Source of the DNA: Branchiostoma lanceolatum
Taxonomy: Eukaryota > Chordata > Leptocardii > Amphioxiformes > Branchiostomatidae
DNA length: 64,000 nt
Reading direction: 5' to 3'
NCBI RefSeq assembly: GCF_035083965.1
Contig: NC_089729.1
Coordinates: 16,480,964 to 16,544,963, forward strand
A model generated the notes under the pieces. The model searched no databases and was not told the origin of the DNA. It saw only the letters and a list, made by a program, of their open reading frames with translations. Numbering within the stretch: position 1 is the first letter of the stretch; each line of letters opens with the position of its first letter. Both the position numbers and the translations under genes were made by a program. This document shows, piece by piece, positions 11,287-22,682 of this stretch.

Positions 11287-13143
11287 GCTATACTATGGCT
11301 TCACGAAATCTGGGGAAAAAGATTTACAATTCAAATAATATTGCCTCAAAGCCGATCGACATATTCCTACACCACACATCACAATTGACATTTGGATTTC
11401 TTTCACATGCGACTTTTTACCAGGTCTTCAAGAATTTTGTCCGTACTACTGAAACGTACTTTATGCAACGTAATATGACCTATTTACGTGCGGGAGCAGT
11501 TTACGTCCAGTTTGGGTCATGTCCACAAGTCACGGTATATTATGCCAAAGCCTGTCACCATGAGCAATAAAGAACGTCATAAGTATGATCCTTAGCTATC
11601 TTTCTCTTTTATACAAAACAATGAAAAATGTTTCCGTCCAGCAACATAACAGAATAAACTCCTGAACCAGTAACAACAAGTTGCACGGAATCGTCGTGCA
11701 TGACGTATTTCATATGTAATTCGACACCGCGTACTTCATGTGTTTCTAACTTACACGATAGCTAGTATCTTTTAAAAGTAGCTGACGTTAAAACTTTCTT
11801 TGATATTGAGACTATCCATGGTGATTCGAGGTTTGAAACTCTTACCAGTTTTAGGAAGGTTTGATACAAGCTAGCGACCCCCGGACTGGTGGTTAATTTT
11901 TGCACGGCAAAACATAATAGCCATGCGTTTATCACGTGAACGCCACGTGCCGCGCATGTCGTTGAAATTCACAGATCAAAATTGTTTTGTTCCATCGCGT
12001 CAAGCAAGCGGCGGGTCAAACATAATGACTTTACTATCATTTGTCTGTAGACCACTTTGGATAGTTATAATGCATTTTTTATGGTCTATGTTCTTCAAGC
12101 ATAGCGCCAGAAGGGAAAAGACTGAGGTGGACGATAATGGGTTACGCTAGCACAATTTTACATCATATACATCAGTATAAAAACATGCTCGTACGGCGTT
12201 TAATAGGCGGAGAACAACTTACAGACCATGCATTTTCTTTTTAGAAGAGCTGATATTTCTGTCCATGGGTTTAACATTTGACTCTGTCCGCGCGGTTTTA
12301 GGATAAATACCTTTTGAATAAATTGGACGTTAATTGGTCACCTTACGTTACCCACATCATAGACCCCAGGTTCTGAGAACTTGAGTGTGGATGCGAGAGC
12401 GCAGTTCCAATGGCAGGTGTGGACTCGACCGAATGAATATTTATTCGGGACCATTGAATAACTCACCGGGAGTAGACTCAGTGGATTTACACAAGAAAGT
12501 GCGAATTGAGCCCCTCTCTCCTCGGACTTCGACTTACTCCGAGTATGCTTGGAAAATGCGTGTGTAAAACCCAGCCTAGGTCATCAACACCTTTTGTTAT
12601 CAGGTGTAATCATGTATAATATAGAGTGCATCTGTAATAGAGGTGTTAGTGAACATAGCAATAGCAGCTATTCACTATTGTCTCAATACACATCTCTCCC
12701 AATTCAAGGGGAGAACATTGTGTTGCCCAAGATTGTCACGCATTCACTAAAGGCTAAATCATGAAAGAAAAATTTGATATGAATGTGGCGATACCATATT
12801 ACATTTTGGTTACTTTTGCACAAAAGTATAGGCGAAAATAAGTAGGAAATGATGAGCATTTTTACCTCAACAATGGCAGAAATGCAGGTTTTATTGTGTA
12901 ATTCTCCGCGCGCCATTTTTGAGCGGTATGGGCGCACGTAGCACATCTAGTCACGTTTGTCAGCATCCTTTGCCGGAAGCGATCGCGAGCACCATCTGTC
13001 AGTATTCATTACTCTAATGTTCCTGCTTATGCCCTCGAGCGTTATGTCTATAAAGTTGACATTTTCACACGACGGGTTGAAGCCCTTCGTTTGGATGTAA
13101 GAAAAGGGAAAAGGGGATTATTAGCAAGTCGTACTCAGAAGAT
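11287..13143. other. intergenic, no gene recognised
   Basis: The open frame at 11274-11570 starts inside the foldback element and has no recognisable family. The frame at 11923-12150 is likewise unsupported. No repeats were identified with confidence. Confidence 0.45.
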
Positions 13144-13458
13144 TAGCCTTGTTATTTTTTTTAATCAGAAAACAAGATACACATGGACATAGTGGCACTA
13201 CACTCAAGTACATCGACTCATTTTACAGCGCCACAGAAAAACTAAATAAGAATTGACAGAGACAATGACAAACTTAAGGAAGTTTCTGAACAAACGTAAA
13301 ATAAATAAGATATGACTGAAGTAAAGCGTATCAAATTAATGATAGTAACAACGTAACTGAATATTTAAATACACAAAGTGATTGAAATATGAAATACATA
13401 ATACATACAATTGTACCGACCCTTGATTAATGTTAAGGTAATAATAGCCTTGTTATTT
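13144..13458 (-). mobile_element. possible retroposed insert with 14-bp flanking direct repeat
   Basis: TAGCCTTGTTATTT occurs at 13144-13157 and again at 13445-13458, bracketing 287 bases. The insert begins with a run of T on the plus strand, as a minus-strand poly(A) tail would. That fits target-primed retroposition, but no source element is recognised. Confidence 0.4.
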
Positions 13459-13464
13459 CTATAT

Positions 13465-14030
13465 GTCATTCGCCGAGAAGGTTATGTTTGAGTGCAGTTA
13501 ATGTGTCTGTCTATGTGTTTGTGCACGGCATAACTCTGAAAAACCTGTGGATGGATCGTTATCATATTTGGTAGGTAGGTTGGGGTCGAAATAACGAAGA
13601 TCAAGTTCGACAATGGGCCTCCTAGTGACTTTCTACGATACTGCAGTGGAACCTCGGGTATTAATATCTCGTGTTCTGGGCATGCTGTGTGTTTTGGTTT
13701 GTAAATAGCTCTTGGCACAGAGAGTACTGTAGGTTTGAGCCCCCTACCGGTTTTTAAACTGCAGAGAGAAATATTATTTCGAACTTTGGGAGAGAATAAC
13801 TCGAAAATGGGTTCACAGATCGTCAACTTTTGGTTTGTAGATAGCCGAAGTGATGATTGACATAATCAAATGCCATTATGCAAATCAGGATACAATCGAC
13901 GAAGTACGTTTCTGAATCCACTGCATTCCATTAAAGGATTCTCATGCATGTGACATAGGTAAAGAGAGAAATATCGATATCAATTACGCAATATAAGACC
14001 TCATTTGCATAATCAATGAGAAAACACTAT
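13465..14030 (+). repeat. member of the TTCGCCGAGAAGGTTATG dispersed repeat family
   Basis: Starts with TTCGCCGAGAAGGTTATG, which is the reverse complement of the right end of the repeat near 63768-63785. It continues through variable sequence to units with TTATGCAAATC and ATTTGCATAATCAATGAG. A shorter member starts near 58050. Non-coding. Confidence 0.6.
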
Positions 14031-15118
14031 AATTCCACAGGGGTGAATAAAGGGAATTTCATACTTGCGGCATTGGACATACACTGTGGACAACAACCCA
14101 CTGGCACTGCCGGCTACAACCACAGAAAGGCAATGGGACTACCAATAACTTTACCTATTTATGGGGCTAACTATTTTGTCAGGTTTGGATGGAAAAAAAA
14201 AGAAAAAAATAGAAATCCCGACAAAACGCCTGAAAAGGCGTTCAAAACCAGCCGGGGTCTAACTTCTGCTTGGAGAACTCTCATTCCACATCATACGTCA
14301 GGTTGTGGAATTAGAAAGGGAGCATTTTGGTACAAGAAATAAGGAATGTAACCTTGGATAGCAATTTCATCTGATGCACAGCATATAAAGCATTGCTTCA
14401 AGGCTATCAAAAGAGCGCCAAGATGTTAAATCAGTGAGTTAAAAGCGGCGGAAGCAAAGGACAGTAAATACGTTATACAACTAACATCACCATTACACTC
14501 TCTTTGTAGCTTGCATAAGTGTCATTGAGGAACTTCCATTAACAACGTCAACGAGAAATACCGTACCGCAGGGCAGAATTACTTTCTCGTTGGTGGTATC
14601 TTACCGTTACAGTGCTTGGACTGTACTGGTAAAATGAAGTGCTATAACATGGGCCAATCAGAGGACCGGTATCATCAGACTAAGCTTGAATCAGAGATGC
14701 TCTACCGTCTGCAACATGGAAAGTAGAAAATGCACTCAGAGATCGAGCGCAACCCGCCTTCATGTCAGCGTAGATTGCTCCGTAGATTGCTCCATATAAC
14801 GCAAGGCGTTATTGTGAATTCTTGTGAATGGATTGTTGCTCAATGTTAGGCCATTAAAGGATGATTATCTTATCCCACATGGTTGGCAGATGGTACTTCC
14901 TGCGTATGGATTCGAGATCATTCGAATCAAGATCTTTTTTTCTGAAATCGAATCGCACACACCCCCACCCCACAAAGGTTAAGGTTTACCACAGATACTT
15001 TTGATAAATCTGGTATTTTGACAGTGGTATGAGCGCGCAATTTGTTTCTTCTTGACCCTGAGGAGATTAGATAGTCACCAGGCATTTACGTCCATTCGTT
15101 CGATCGTTTCCACGTTAG
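14031..15118. other. intergenic with repeat fragments
   Basis: Positions about 14190-14292 hold a half copy of the CTCCAAG-ended MITE (ATCCCGACAAAACGCC to TGCTTGGAGA). Positions about 14650-14790 match 16865-16990 (shared GCCAATCAGAGGACCGGTA and AAATGCACTCAGA) and form a two-copy dispersed repeat. No exon was seen. Confidence 0.5.
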
Positions 15119-15143
15119 TTCATCCAACCGACCGACCGACCTG

Positions 15144-15189
<46 letters not shown>

Positions 15190-15221
15190 GTTCATCCAAC
15201 CGACCGACCGACCTGCAAACA

Positions 15222-15295
<74 letters not shown>

Positions 15296-15300
15296 TAAAT
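15119..15300 (+). repeat. compound microsatellite (CAGA)n then (CA)n
   Basis: A 34-base module (TTCATCCAACCGACC onward, ending CTGCAAACAGAC) occurs twice, at 15119 and 15190. It is followed first by about 10 CAGA units and then by about 37 CA units. Confidence 0.95.
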
Positions 15301-17103
15301 AAACAAGCAAACAGCCAGCTAGCCAGCCAATATCTCGGGGAAAACCCTGAAGGCCGTCCGCCCACATAGCTGATACCGGCCGGTAAACTCATAAAGACAC
15401 ATCATTCGCAACGATCTTGGGGAAAACTGAATCATCTGTGTTGTAAATCGACAAGGTCTTCCTTTCCTGGAGAGGAAATAAGAGCTGATTTCATTCTGGC
15501 CTGAATGACGACTTTCCTTGTGCTAAATCCCCTCTCCGACCAGTCCGGATGTGTTTCTCTAATTTGTGATGCTGAAGTCGCACAATAAACCGCCGCCCTG
15601 GCGTACGTGCAACACAACAGCTTCACAGTAGCATGGGTGCTATCGTTCGTAGTAACCGCTGCCTTAATCTACTGTCTAGATCTTTTTCGCTTACTAACCA
15701 GGCTAGCTTCGCAGGCGGCGACGAACCAATCCCATTCTGCTAGACCCTTGGGCTGGGCTATAGCTATGGGGGAGAAACATACATGTTCACAAAGTTTACT
15801 CTCCAAGCAGAGGTTGGTGTAGAAGCTTGTGACCTTTTTATCATATGCCCCGTTTCTGTCGGAGAGTCTGCTTGCTGCCGAGTTGGTACCCTACCTAGAA
15901 TAAGCCGGTACGATAGAGAGATGATTGGGGGTAGCGGGACAAGTTGTTTCCTCGGCCGACGGACGTAATATAGTTTCGCGCAGGGTCTGGCATCCAGGCT
16001 AGCTGCGACGATGGGATTCCCTATTTACACGAGGAACATTTCTGGACGGACGACGACGCAAATTTCATTTTTACACACATTGATAGGAAGTGTCCTGGGA
16101 CTCCCGCATTTGTCGCATGTCAAGAAAATTTCCCCGTGTAAATCGGGCCCTGTAAATCTAACTAAGGGTTTTTCAAAGGCCAATCCAGTAGCAGATGACA
16201 GCGAGTTTTACATTATAGTGGTTTGTAGGAAGGACGAAATTTGGTCATTTCGGTTGGTAACTTTGAATTGAAACATTTTCAACGTGTTTCCGTTTCTTCT
16301 TCAAACTATAAATGACGTACGGTACTGTTTAATAGTCGAGAAAAAGTTTCTCATTTCGAAAGTGAATTTTTTTCAACGAACTCGCTCAGTGCAAGGCCGT
16401 AGGGGGCCACTCATCAAAGCACTGAACTAATTCTTACTGTAGCAGCATCTCTTCGCCCTAGGTCAGAAACATTCATGCTCGAGACAAGCATGACTTCAAT
16501 GTCCCATTAGGAGAAGCAGGGGTTACGAAGGCTGCTCGGGAAATTCCCTACCCCATCTAGGCCGGAATTCCTGGGTTGTAGTATCCTCGTCGATTAAATG
16601 CATTCATGACTACTTCAGCGTTTCCATTACTACGTATGAATGGAAACAACTTTTTTTATGTTCTAGAACATCTTCACCTTGCAGTTCAGTTCGTTTGATT
16701 TCTTAATCGTAACAAACACGACGTTCCATGGTAACGTCACTGTAAACAAGGTGTTTACTCGTCAACAACAATCGTACACCCTCTCTACACAGCGCAGTGA
16801 ATAGATTAAAAGATGAAGCGGTCAAACAGGGGGACGCAGATGTCGAGTTCGACGGTTCGCGACAGCCAATCAGAGGACCGGTACTATACGACTAAGCTGC
16901 AATCAGAGGAGGTCTATCGTCTAAACATGGTAACTAGGAAATGCACTCAGATAGGGCAAACGTCTTTTAAGTCAGCATCATGAGGTTCCACCATAGATTG
17001 AAACTCGTTGTCACCAAGTACTATAGGAGCATCTTCACTAAGTAGCTTTAAAGAACGGTTGCAGTCAGATATGCAAAGACTAGGTGTAACAGACCGTTCG
17101 GTG
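15301..17103. other. intergenic, no gene recognised
   Basis: Contains a lone CTCCAAGCAGAGG end (about 15800) of the CTCCAAG MITE family and the second copy of the CCAATCAGAGGACCGG repeat (16865-16990). The open frames at 15607-15822 and 16011-16271 look like chance frames. Confidence 0.45.
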
Positions 17104-17192
17104 TAATATAACCAGCTGCTGCCGCGCCACGTGCCTGCGAAGCTGGTGTGTTACGCCTAATGGCGGTTGTACCGGCTATATAGATACAGATG
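17104..17192 (+). repeat. dispersed ~100-bp repeat, copy 2
   Basis: Same unit as 6745-6850 (opposite strand) and 25657-25745: ATAACCAGCTGCTGC, then GCTGGTGTGTTACG, then a GATACAGAT tail. Confidence 0.75.
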
Positions 17193-17501
17193 CAGATTAT
17201 CACAAATCGTTATTTTGAAATCTAGATCTGCTTTTGTATGGGGAACCCCCGGGAGAAAACAATGGATTTTACCCTACCACCCCGCGAGACAACATTAGTA
17301 GCTCCTGTACCCTCCAACAGCAGCCAATTGATCATGACTTCTTAACACACAACGTTGTCTTGATCCCGTCCTCTATACAAGCATCCAAGAGTTGTCTTCA
17401 CGTCACGTACTTATCGATTTAGTGTTTTGATAAAAAAAAACTGGGAACCCCCGTTCCTCGTCCAGTCACTGCCGAAAGACAGCGGATTCTGTCTGAAACG
17501 T

Positions 17502-17674
17502 TAGACTCTACCAGCCTCTGCAGGTCGCTGGGAAAATAGTAGCAATTGGCCAAATAGAGTCAACTGTATGAAGGGGGTCGGCTATGGAGATAGGGTCAAA
17601 TATTGCAACCCTGGAGACTGTCTTATCCCGGTGCCTTCTCCCTATAGCCGGCGCGGTTAGTCTGGTAGAGACTA
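17502..17674. mobile_element. MITE, TAG-CTCTACCAG family, copy 2 with 9-bp target duplication
   Basis: Ends TAGACTCTACCAG and CTGGTAGAGACTA. CTGAAACGT lies directly on both sides (17493-17501 and 17675-17683). The interior (GGCCAAATAGAG, GGGGGTCGGCTA) matches the reverse complement of 8709-8864 and a partial copy in ENOSF1 intron 1 at 37118-37200. Confidence 0.88.
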
Positions 17675-18382
17675 CTGAAACGTCTGGTTATTTCCAAATT
17701 GTATTCAGTTGCTAGCTGTTACGTTACGTATCAGATTGAAAAATTCGAGGTCGCCTCTCTCCTGACTGCTGTCAACAGTTCCAATTTCCTGTCAGCAGAT
17801 CGGCTGTCAGATACCATCCTACCGCGTCAGTCCCTTATCTTCCGGTGGTCTCCGCGTCCGTCAAAACTTTATTACAGGGTAATCTCCTGTAAAGCTTCAA
17901 ACGGAAGCTGTTGAATCCTTTACATAACAGGTTTATAAAAGTGTATGATAGTGACGTTCCTTGCACATGGACATCGTTTTGCAGTTGACCTGCTTGTATG
18001 GCCACAAGGCTGCACTATAAACATGTTCTGATTTTTGTCGTTATATTGGGTTTGTACTGGTTTATTAATAGTATATTTCTTCATTGTAATTGTGTGTTTT
18101 TTGTATTTTGCATGTTGTGCGGGGGAGACACCTTTTTGTCTCCCCCTTCATTTTGTAATGTAAGACAGTTGTGTTCACAGCTTACGTACGCTTGCAAATG
18201 CAACCAGAGTGGCACCGCGTTTTTTCCAAGAAATTATTTGTACAGTAAGGTAGATTTAGTTTCGTAAAATCAAAATATTTTACCTGTTTTAGAAGCACAC
18301 TAGATATATTTAACCACATAAAAAGCGATAAATCTCGCCAAACTACCATCCTCATCTCTCTACAATTGGACAATCCATCTAA
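17675..18382. other. intergenic; perfect short stem-loop at 18121-18146
   Basis: No supported exon. At 18121 a 9-bp perfect stem GGGGGAGAC/GTCTCCCCC encloses a T-rich loop. It resembles a 3'-end stem-loop of a retroelement or a degenerate palindrome. The overlapping hydrophobic frame (17998-18267) is judged to be chance. Confidence 0.45.
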
Positions 18383-18533
18383 TCTCCAAGCAGATCTAAC
18401 GGTGTTGCAAAGACCGTATTCAATTGGTAAAAAGGGTCTTTTATTGCAACCGGAGTTGCAATAAAACTCCCCCGGTTGAAATAAAACTCCTTTTGCTAGT
18501 TGGATATGGTCTATGCAACCGTTCGATCTGCTT
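18383..18533. mobile_element. MITE, CTCCAAGCAGATC family, copy 1
   Basis: The left arm TCTCCAAGCAGATC with TTGCAAAGACCGTAT is mirrored by the right arm ending in GATCTGCTTTTA. Inner direct and inverted CAATAAAACTCC segments lie between. The same termini with the same arm pattern occur at 51487-51619. Confidence 0.7.
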
Positions 18534-18933
18534 TTACAATTCATCGACTCAGATTGGTGTTTAATTTTCATGGAGTGGCCTGCTTTTAAAGTGTTACCCT
18601 GATCCTTACATGTACATCGACAATGATTAATGTGTACTAGTCTGTTCAGGTTCAACATTTCTCGCTTTTAAAGACAGCTGTAGATTAAGATTTTTCTGTG
18701 CTATTTAGATGTCGAAAACTAGGGCACACATGTTGTATATACTGGATGTTTCCCTCATTATATCATATTGTATAAAGTACAGCCTACCATGACATGACAC
18801 TCGTCTGCTATCTTATCTAAGTCACAATACACGATGTATTGGCAAATTTTTTCAGGTACATGTATGTGGTTATGGCCACCTCTTGAAAAATAATGGAGAT
18901 TGTGTGAAGTGATTTCGAGCCTGATTGTTTCAG

Positions 18934-20590
18934 GACATGATTGGGCTCAGGGCGAGGTGCCGAGACATGGAGACGAGACTGGAGGTTAGTGGGACTCACC
19001 CGTGCATTTATCTCTGTAGCTCAATTGGTAGCAGCCTCACAGTTGAGCCAATGAATCCAGTTATGCTAAGGTCACATTTCCAAACCGGGGCCCGGCCGGG
19101 CTGTTTGCGAGAACGTAAAATAAGAATTCATATCAAGAAATATACACAAATCATGCTCATAAATAACAATTTTTACGTTTATGTCTTTTGTTGTCTTTTG
19201 TGCCGTACTTATCGTTCCGGAAAACTGCCCGGAAGGGCCCCGACTTGGAGATGTGACCCTAGCATTAGTTGGTAACTGGGAGACCGGTTCGAATCCAGGA
19301 CGGGCATCCTGGTTGGGGCAGTGGGGCTGCATTCGTCGCGTAGGGTCCCATGATCGAGGAGGTGCGTCGAGCATGTTAAAAGGAACTACAACAGCCTCGT
19401 TACTCAGATGCGTACCTACTCGCTGCACTTCAGAACGACAAATTTTAATTAGAAGTCCCAATTTCTTCATAACACTCGACTACCGAAGTGCTTCATAATC
19501 AATAATAAAAATGAGTATAGTTAACAACTATCCGTACATGGTTAGTGCGGTGCAGGCTGGCATCTAGATACTTGGACACTCCAATGCTTTACGCACTTTG
19601 TCAACCTAATGCGAGGTTTTGAGCACTGGCATTCATCAACACAAATATATATCATTATTCGCCATATACGCATGACCATCCGTTGTCGCAGAAGGGCACT
19701 AAAAGTAAATTTTGGAATCGATCTAGAAACAAGACGGGTTTGGTTCCACCCCCCCTCAATTTTTGTAAGGGAACAGTACAGTGAAAATTTTCCAAAACGA
19801 CTGCATGGGACCGATGAAGTCTGGTCAACGTAGACAGGATTGTAAATGCTTATGTCAATGGCAAAAATAATCTAAGGGACCAACAAAATGTGGTCGCACT
19901 GAGTAGGTTGTCATTACGTAGAGACGGTCACTTATACAGTTTTGATTGTATCAAGTGGATTATATTTCTGTGCCGTTTAGGATTTGGGCTTGGTGTTGCA
20001 GCGGTACCGCGATCAACGGGACTCCCTGCAGCGCACCTCGGAGTTGTACCGCCTCAACCGCGATGGTGACCGAGCGGAACTACGTCGCATTCGCTGGGAA
20101 AACTTCGACCTCAAGCGTGAAAACGACGCACTGAAGAGCATCATATCAAACATGAGGACAAAGCAGGTGAAAAAATGTGTTGACGTGTTTATATTTGCGT
20201 TTTTGGTCAAAATTGATTGATTGCACCGATGAGTAAAGGCGAGCTAAAGGACTCCATTGTCAAAAGTTCTGTACGTAACATCTAAGAAATCAGCACCAAG
20301 GGCAATTCCAGTGTCCTACAGTACACGATCCTGACAACAACCACGCACACACACACAGCCTCGGTGGTACCAAAGTATGCCCAAACAGCATGTATTATAC
20401 TAGCTTTCAATTCAATCATACTGACAAAGAAAATGTTGTCTTGCAGTACTACTTCGGTAATGCTTTACATGGAGGACCCAGCCAACTGGAGATGCTGTAC
20501 TGCCCCCCTTCCACCCTCCTGCCATACCACAGCCGGTACGAGCGCCCCCTATCGGCCACAGCTGGAGAAGACTTGAAAGTCTTTTCATAA
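18934..20590 (+). CDS. 3' end of an unrecognised coiled-coil protein gene (three exons seen)
   Basis: Three exons join in phase 0: 18934-18984, 19981-20166 and 20447-20590. Each has an AG acceptor, and the first two have GT donors. They encode 126 residues plus a TAA stop. The second exon is heptad-like and very charged: many Arg, Glu, Asp and Leu, including LVLQRYRDQRDSLQRTSELY and ENFDLKRENDALKSIISNM, which predicts a parallel coiled coil. The last 47 residues are different: aromatic and proline containing, with no membrane segment. The 5' exons were not found upstream, so the protein start is unknown. A poly(A) signal follows at 20765. The family is not recognised; a centrosomal or ciliary scaffold is conceivable, but nothing in the sequence proves it. 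It is convergent with GET4. Confidence 0.6.
19008..19470 (+). mobile_element. tRNA-derived SINE split by a foldback insertion
   Basis: TAGCTCAATTGGTAGCAGCC (A-box-like) lies at 19017-19036 and GGTTCGAATCC (B-box) at 19286-19296. They are far further apart than in a tRNA-derived promoter because the foldback element 19057-19280 sits between them. Downstream GAGCATGTTAAAAGGAAC resembles the body of the SINEs at 27150 and 43335. It lies in an intron of the coiled-coil gene. Confidence 0.6.
19057..19280. mobile_element. foldback element inside a SINE
   Basis: The left arm, CCAGTTATGCTAAGGTCAC through CGGGGCCC and CCGGGC, pairs with the right arm ending TAACTGG over about 50 bases with small indels. 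The 100-base middle is AT-rich. No coding capacity. Confidence 0.7.
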
Positions 20591-20764
20591 AGGAGTCACG
20601 TTACTACTGCATTTCAGTTCACTAACCCTTACTACACCTATATAAATCATGCTGTTGTAAAATATGAGCATGAGAACCAGGCTAGATTAACTATTGGTAT
20701 GATAATCCTGAAAACGGATGCACCATATTATACTTCAACAAGATGTTAGAAAGATAGGACCACA

Positions 20765-20770
20765 AATAAA
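20765..20770 (+). promoter_or_regulatory. poly(A) signal AATAAA of the coiled-coil gene
   Basis: AATAAA lies 175 bases after the TAA stop and is the first canonical signal in the 3' flank. Confidence 0.5.
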
Positions 20771-22545
20771 GACAGCATCATCCTATTCCTATTTTGTTGT
20801 ATACTCATTCATGGCGGTAGTAAAAGGACTATCGAAAGATTAGTAGGCTGAGAAAACTCTGGTTCGGTAAAAGAATGTATCCTGTCTTAGTAGTCTTGGT
20901 CCAAAATGTAGCTACAATTGCTCAAGCTGAGGTAAATGCACAAAGAAACTTGGTGTGCTGAATCCTGAGTATGTAACATTTTCAAGGGCGGAGCAAATTC
21001 AAAAGGCAGCAATATTAGAGCCCAAAATATGGAAATGAAAATATGCTGAAATCTTTATAGTAGTGACATTTACTAACAATACTTAGCACATCCGCGTGAT
21101 AACTTCATACTTTTAGCATCTTAAAACCGTTGAAAAACTTGCCGTACAATGATTCCCTTACTTTCGCGAGCCTACAAAAACCCCAACGACAATTTTCAGT
21201 GAGTTCTCACATCACAACGCCGTCATATTTTTGCATCATGGATGTCACTATACATTGTGGTACTGTTGTTTGAACTAATCATGTATAGAAATGACTTAAA
21301 TAAATTGACTTTCAAAATCCGACTTTAGGCCCTAATATTGCTTGGGTTGCCTTTAACAGCAACTACCAGGAACCCACCAATACATCTATATTTATGACCT
21401 ATTCAACAAATATGCACACATAAATGTTGTCGGATATAACCTTGTCACATTTAATAACAATTCTTCTTTCTGAAGTTGAACAGAGAGTTGAAAATGAAAA
21501 TAACAACTTTTCTGCAATACTCTCAAACTTGCCCACATGGGCACATCCCTCAAGTTCTTGATACCTGTACTTGTTAAGAATATCTAAAGGTTTAATAAAT
21601 TACAAGATGGAAAAGCAAGCTATTTATATATATATTTCAACTGGACATTATGAGGGAATCAGCATATTGAACTATAGGGTCTTATAGTCTAATTTTATTT
21701 TCGTTGGTAGCTTTTATAAATACCATATAATTTTCGACATGTCCTTTGTATCTCATAAAGGGCAGTGTGCCTGGGGTTGACGTGCATAGTCAATACTTCT
21801 TTTCCCATATAAGAAACTGGAAACATGTATTTCTTACCATTACATGTAATGCAGTGAGTCTACATTGTTGAATACAATGGTCTGCATACGTTTGAGACGA
21901 AAAATTAGCACGATACATTCGGGGGTCTTCTGTCTAACATTAAATTAACAGCTGTATTTATTATAACTGTACATGTAGTACATTTTATCATTATGTAATT
22001 CAAATCCCCAGTTGTTTCCTTGTATATACAGAGTAGACATGTCTTCAGCCCTCTAACTGAGAAGACAATGCAAATCATGTTTGCTGGAGGGTGGGTTGGT
22101 GGTTTGCAGCACAAACATACCTTGAAACGGTTTCGAAAAGGTTAATAATATCCACTTCTTAAACCTTTCAATCCAAATCCTGTTCATCTTACATGTAGGT
22201 AAGTCATTGCTTTTTACGGAGGCCGGGCTACACTTATGAGCAACTCTATGCCCAGAATGATGTTGCAGTTGACTGAATGATATCATAAGTATGATATATA
22301 CACATACATGTACATATATGCTGTCAGCCATTTTGAGTGCCATTACTCAAGCATTGGCGACAAGCAACATGCCAGGCTGGGACTTCGTTACCAAAGGGAA
22401 GAGGTGTAAGCCTTCATAACTTGCCTAGGGTCATTGAGAAGCTGTGGACATGGCTGGTAGGCATAAAAGACCCACCACTTGATAAATGAATTGAAAGCTG
22501 AAAAAAATTGGTTCTGAACCTACACCGTACGTTTGCTGGCACCCT
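20771..22545. other. intergenic between convergent genes, nothing recognised
   Basis: AT-rich sequence between the coiled-coil gene and the GET4 3' end. I see no exon, RNA gene or clear repeat. Confidence 0.5.
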
Positions 22546-22554
22546 TATACATGT

Positions 22555-22651
22555 TAGCCTGGGTGCCATCCCCTATAGTGACCGCTTGCTCAATCTTTTT
22601 TCTGTGATACGATTGAGCCAGCAGTTACTACAGACGATGGCACCCATGCTA
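22555..22651. mobile_element. hairpin MITE, TAGCCT family, copy 2 with 9-bp target duplication
   Basis: Ends TAGCCTGGGTGCC and GGCACCCATGCTA, with a central hairpin. TATACATGT flanks both sides (22546-22554 and 22652-22660). It lies just 3' of the GET4 stop codon, so it may be within the GET4 3' UTR. Confidence 0.9.
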
Positions 22652-22682
22652 TATACATGTAGGAGTCTCTTAAGAAGTTAAT

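Noticed and set aside
13482..13826. 114-residue minus-strand frame
   Set aside because: Lies wholly inside the GCCGAGAAGGTTATG dispersed repeat family.
15052..15392. His-Thr and Cys-Val repeat proteins
   Set aside because: Translation of the CA and CAGA microsatellite.
18121..18146. Bacterial-style intrinsic terminator
   Set aside because: The window is eukaryotic; the hairpin has no bacterial gene next to it.
17998..18267. 89-residue hydrophobic frame resembling a membrane protein
   Set aside because: Runs through a stem-loop and T-rich DNA that codes for Phe/Leu/Val by composition; no conserved motif.
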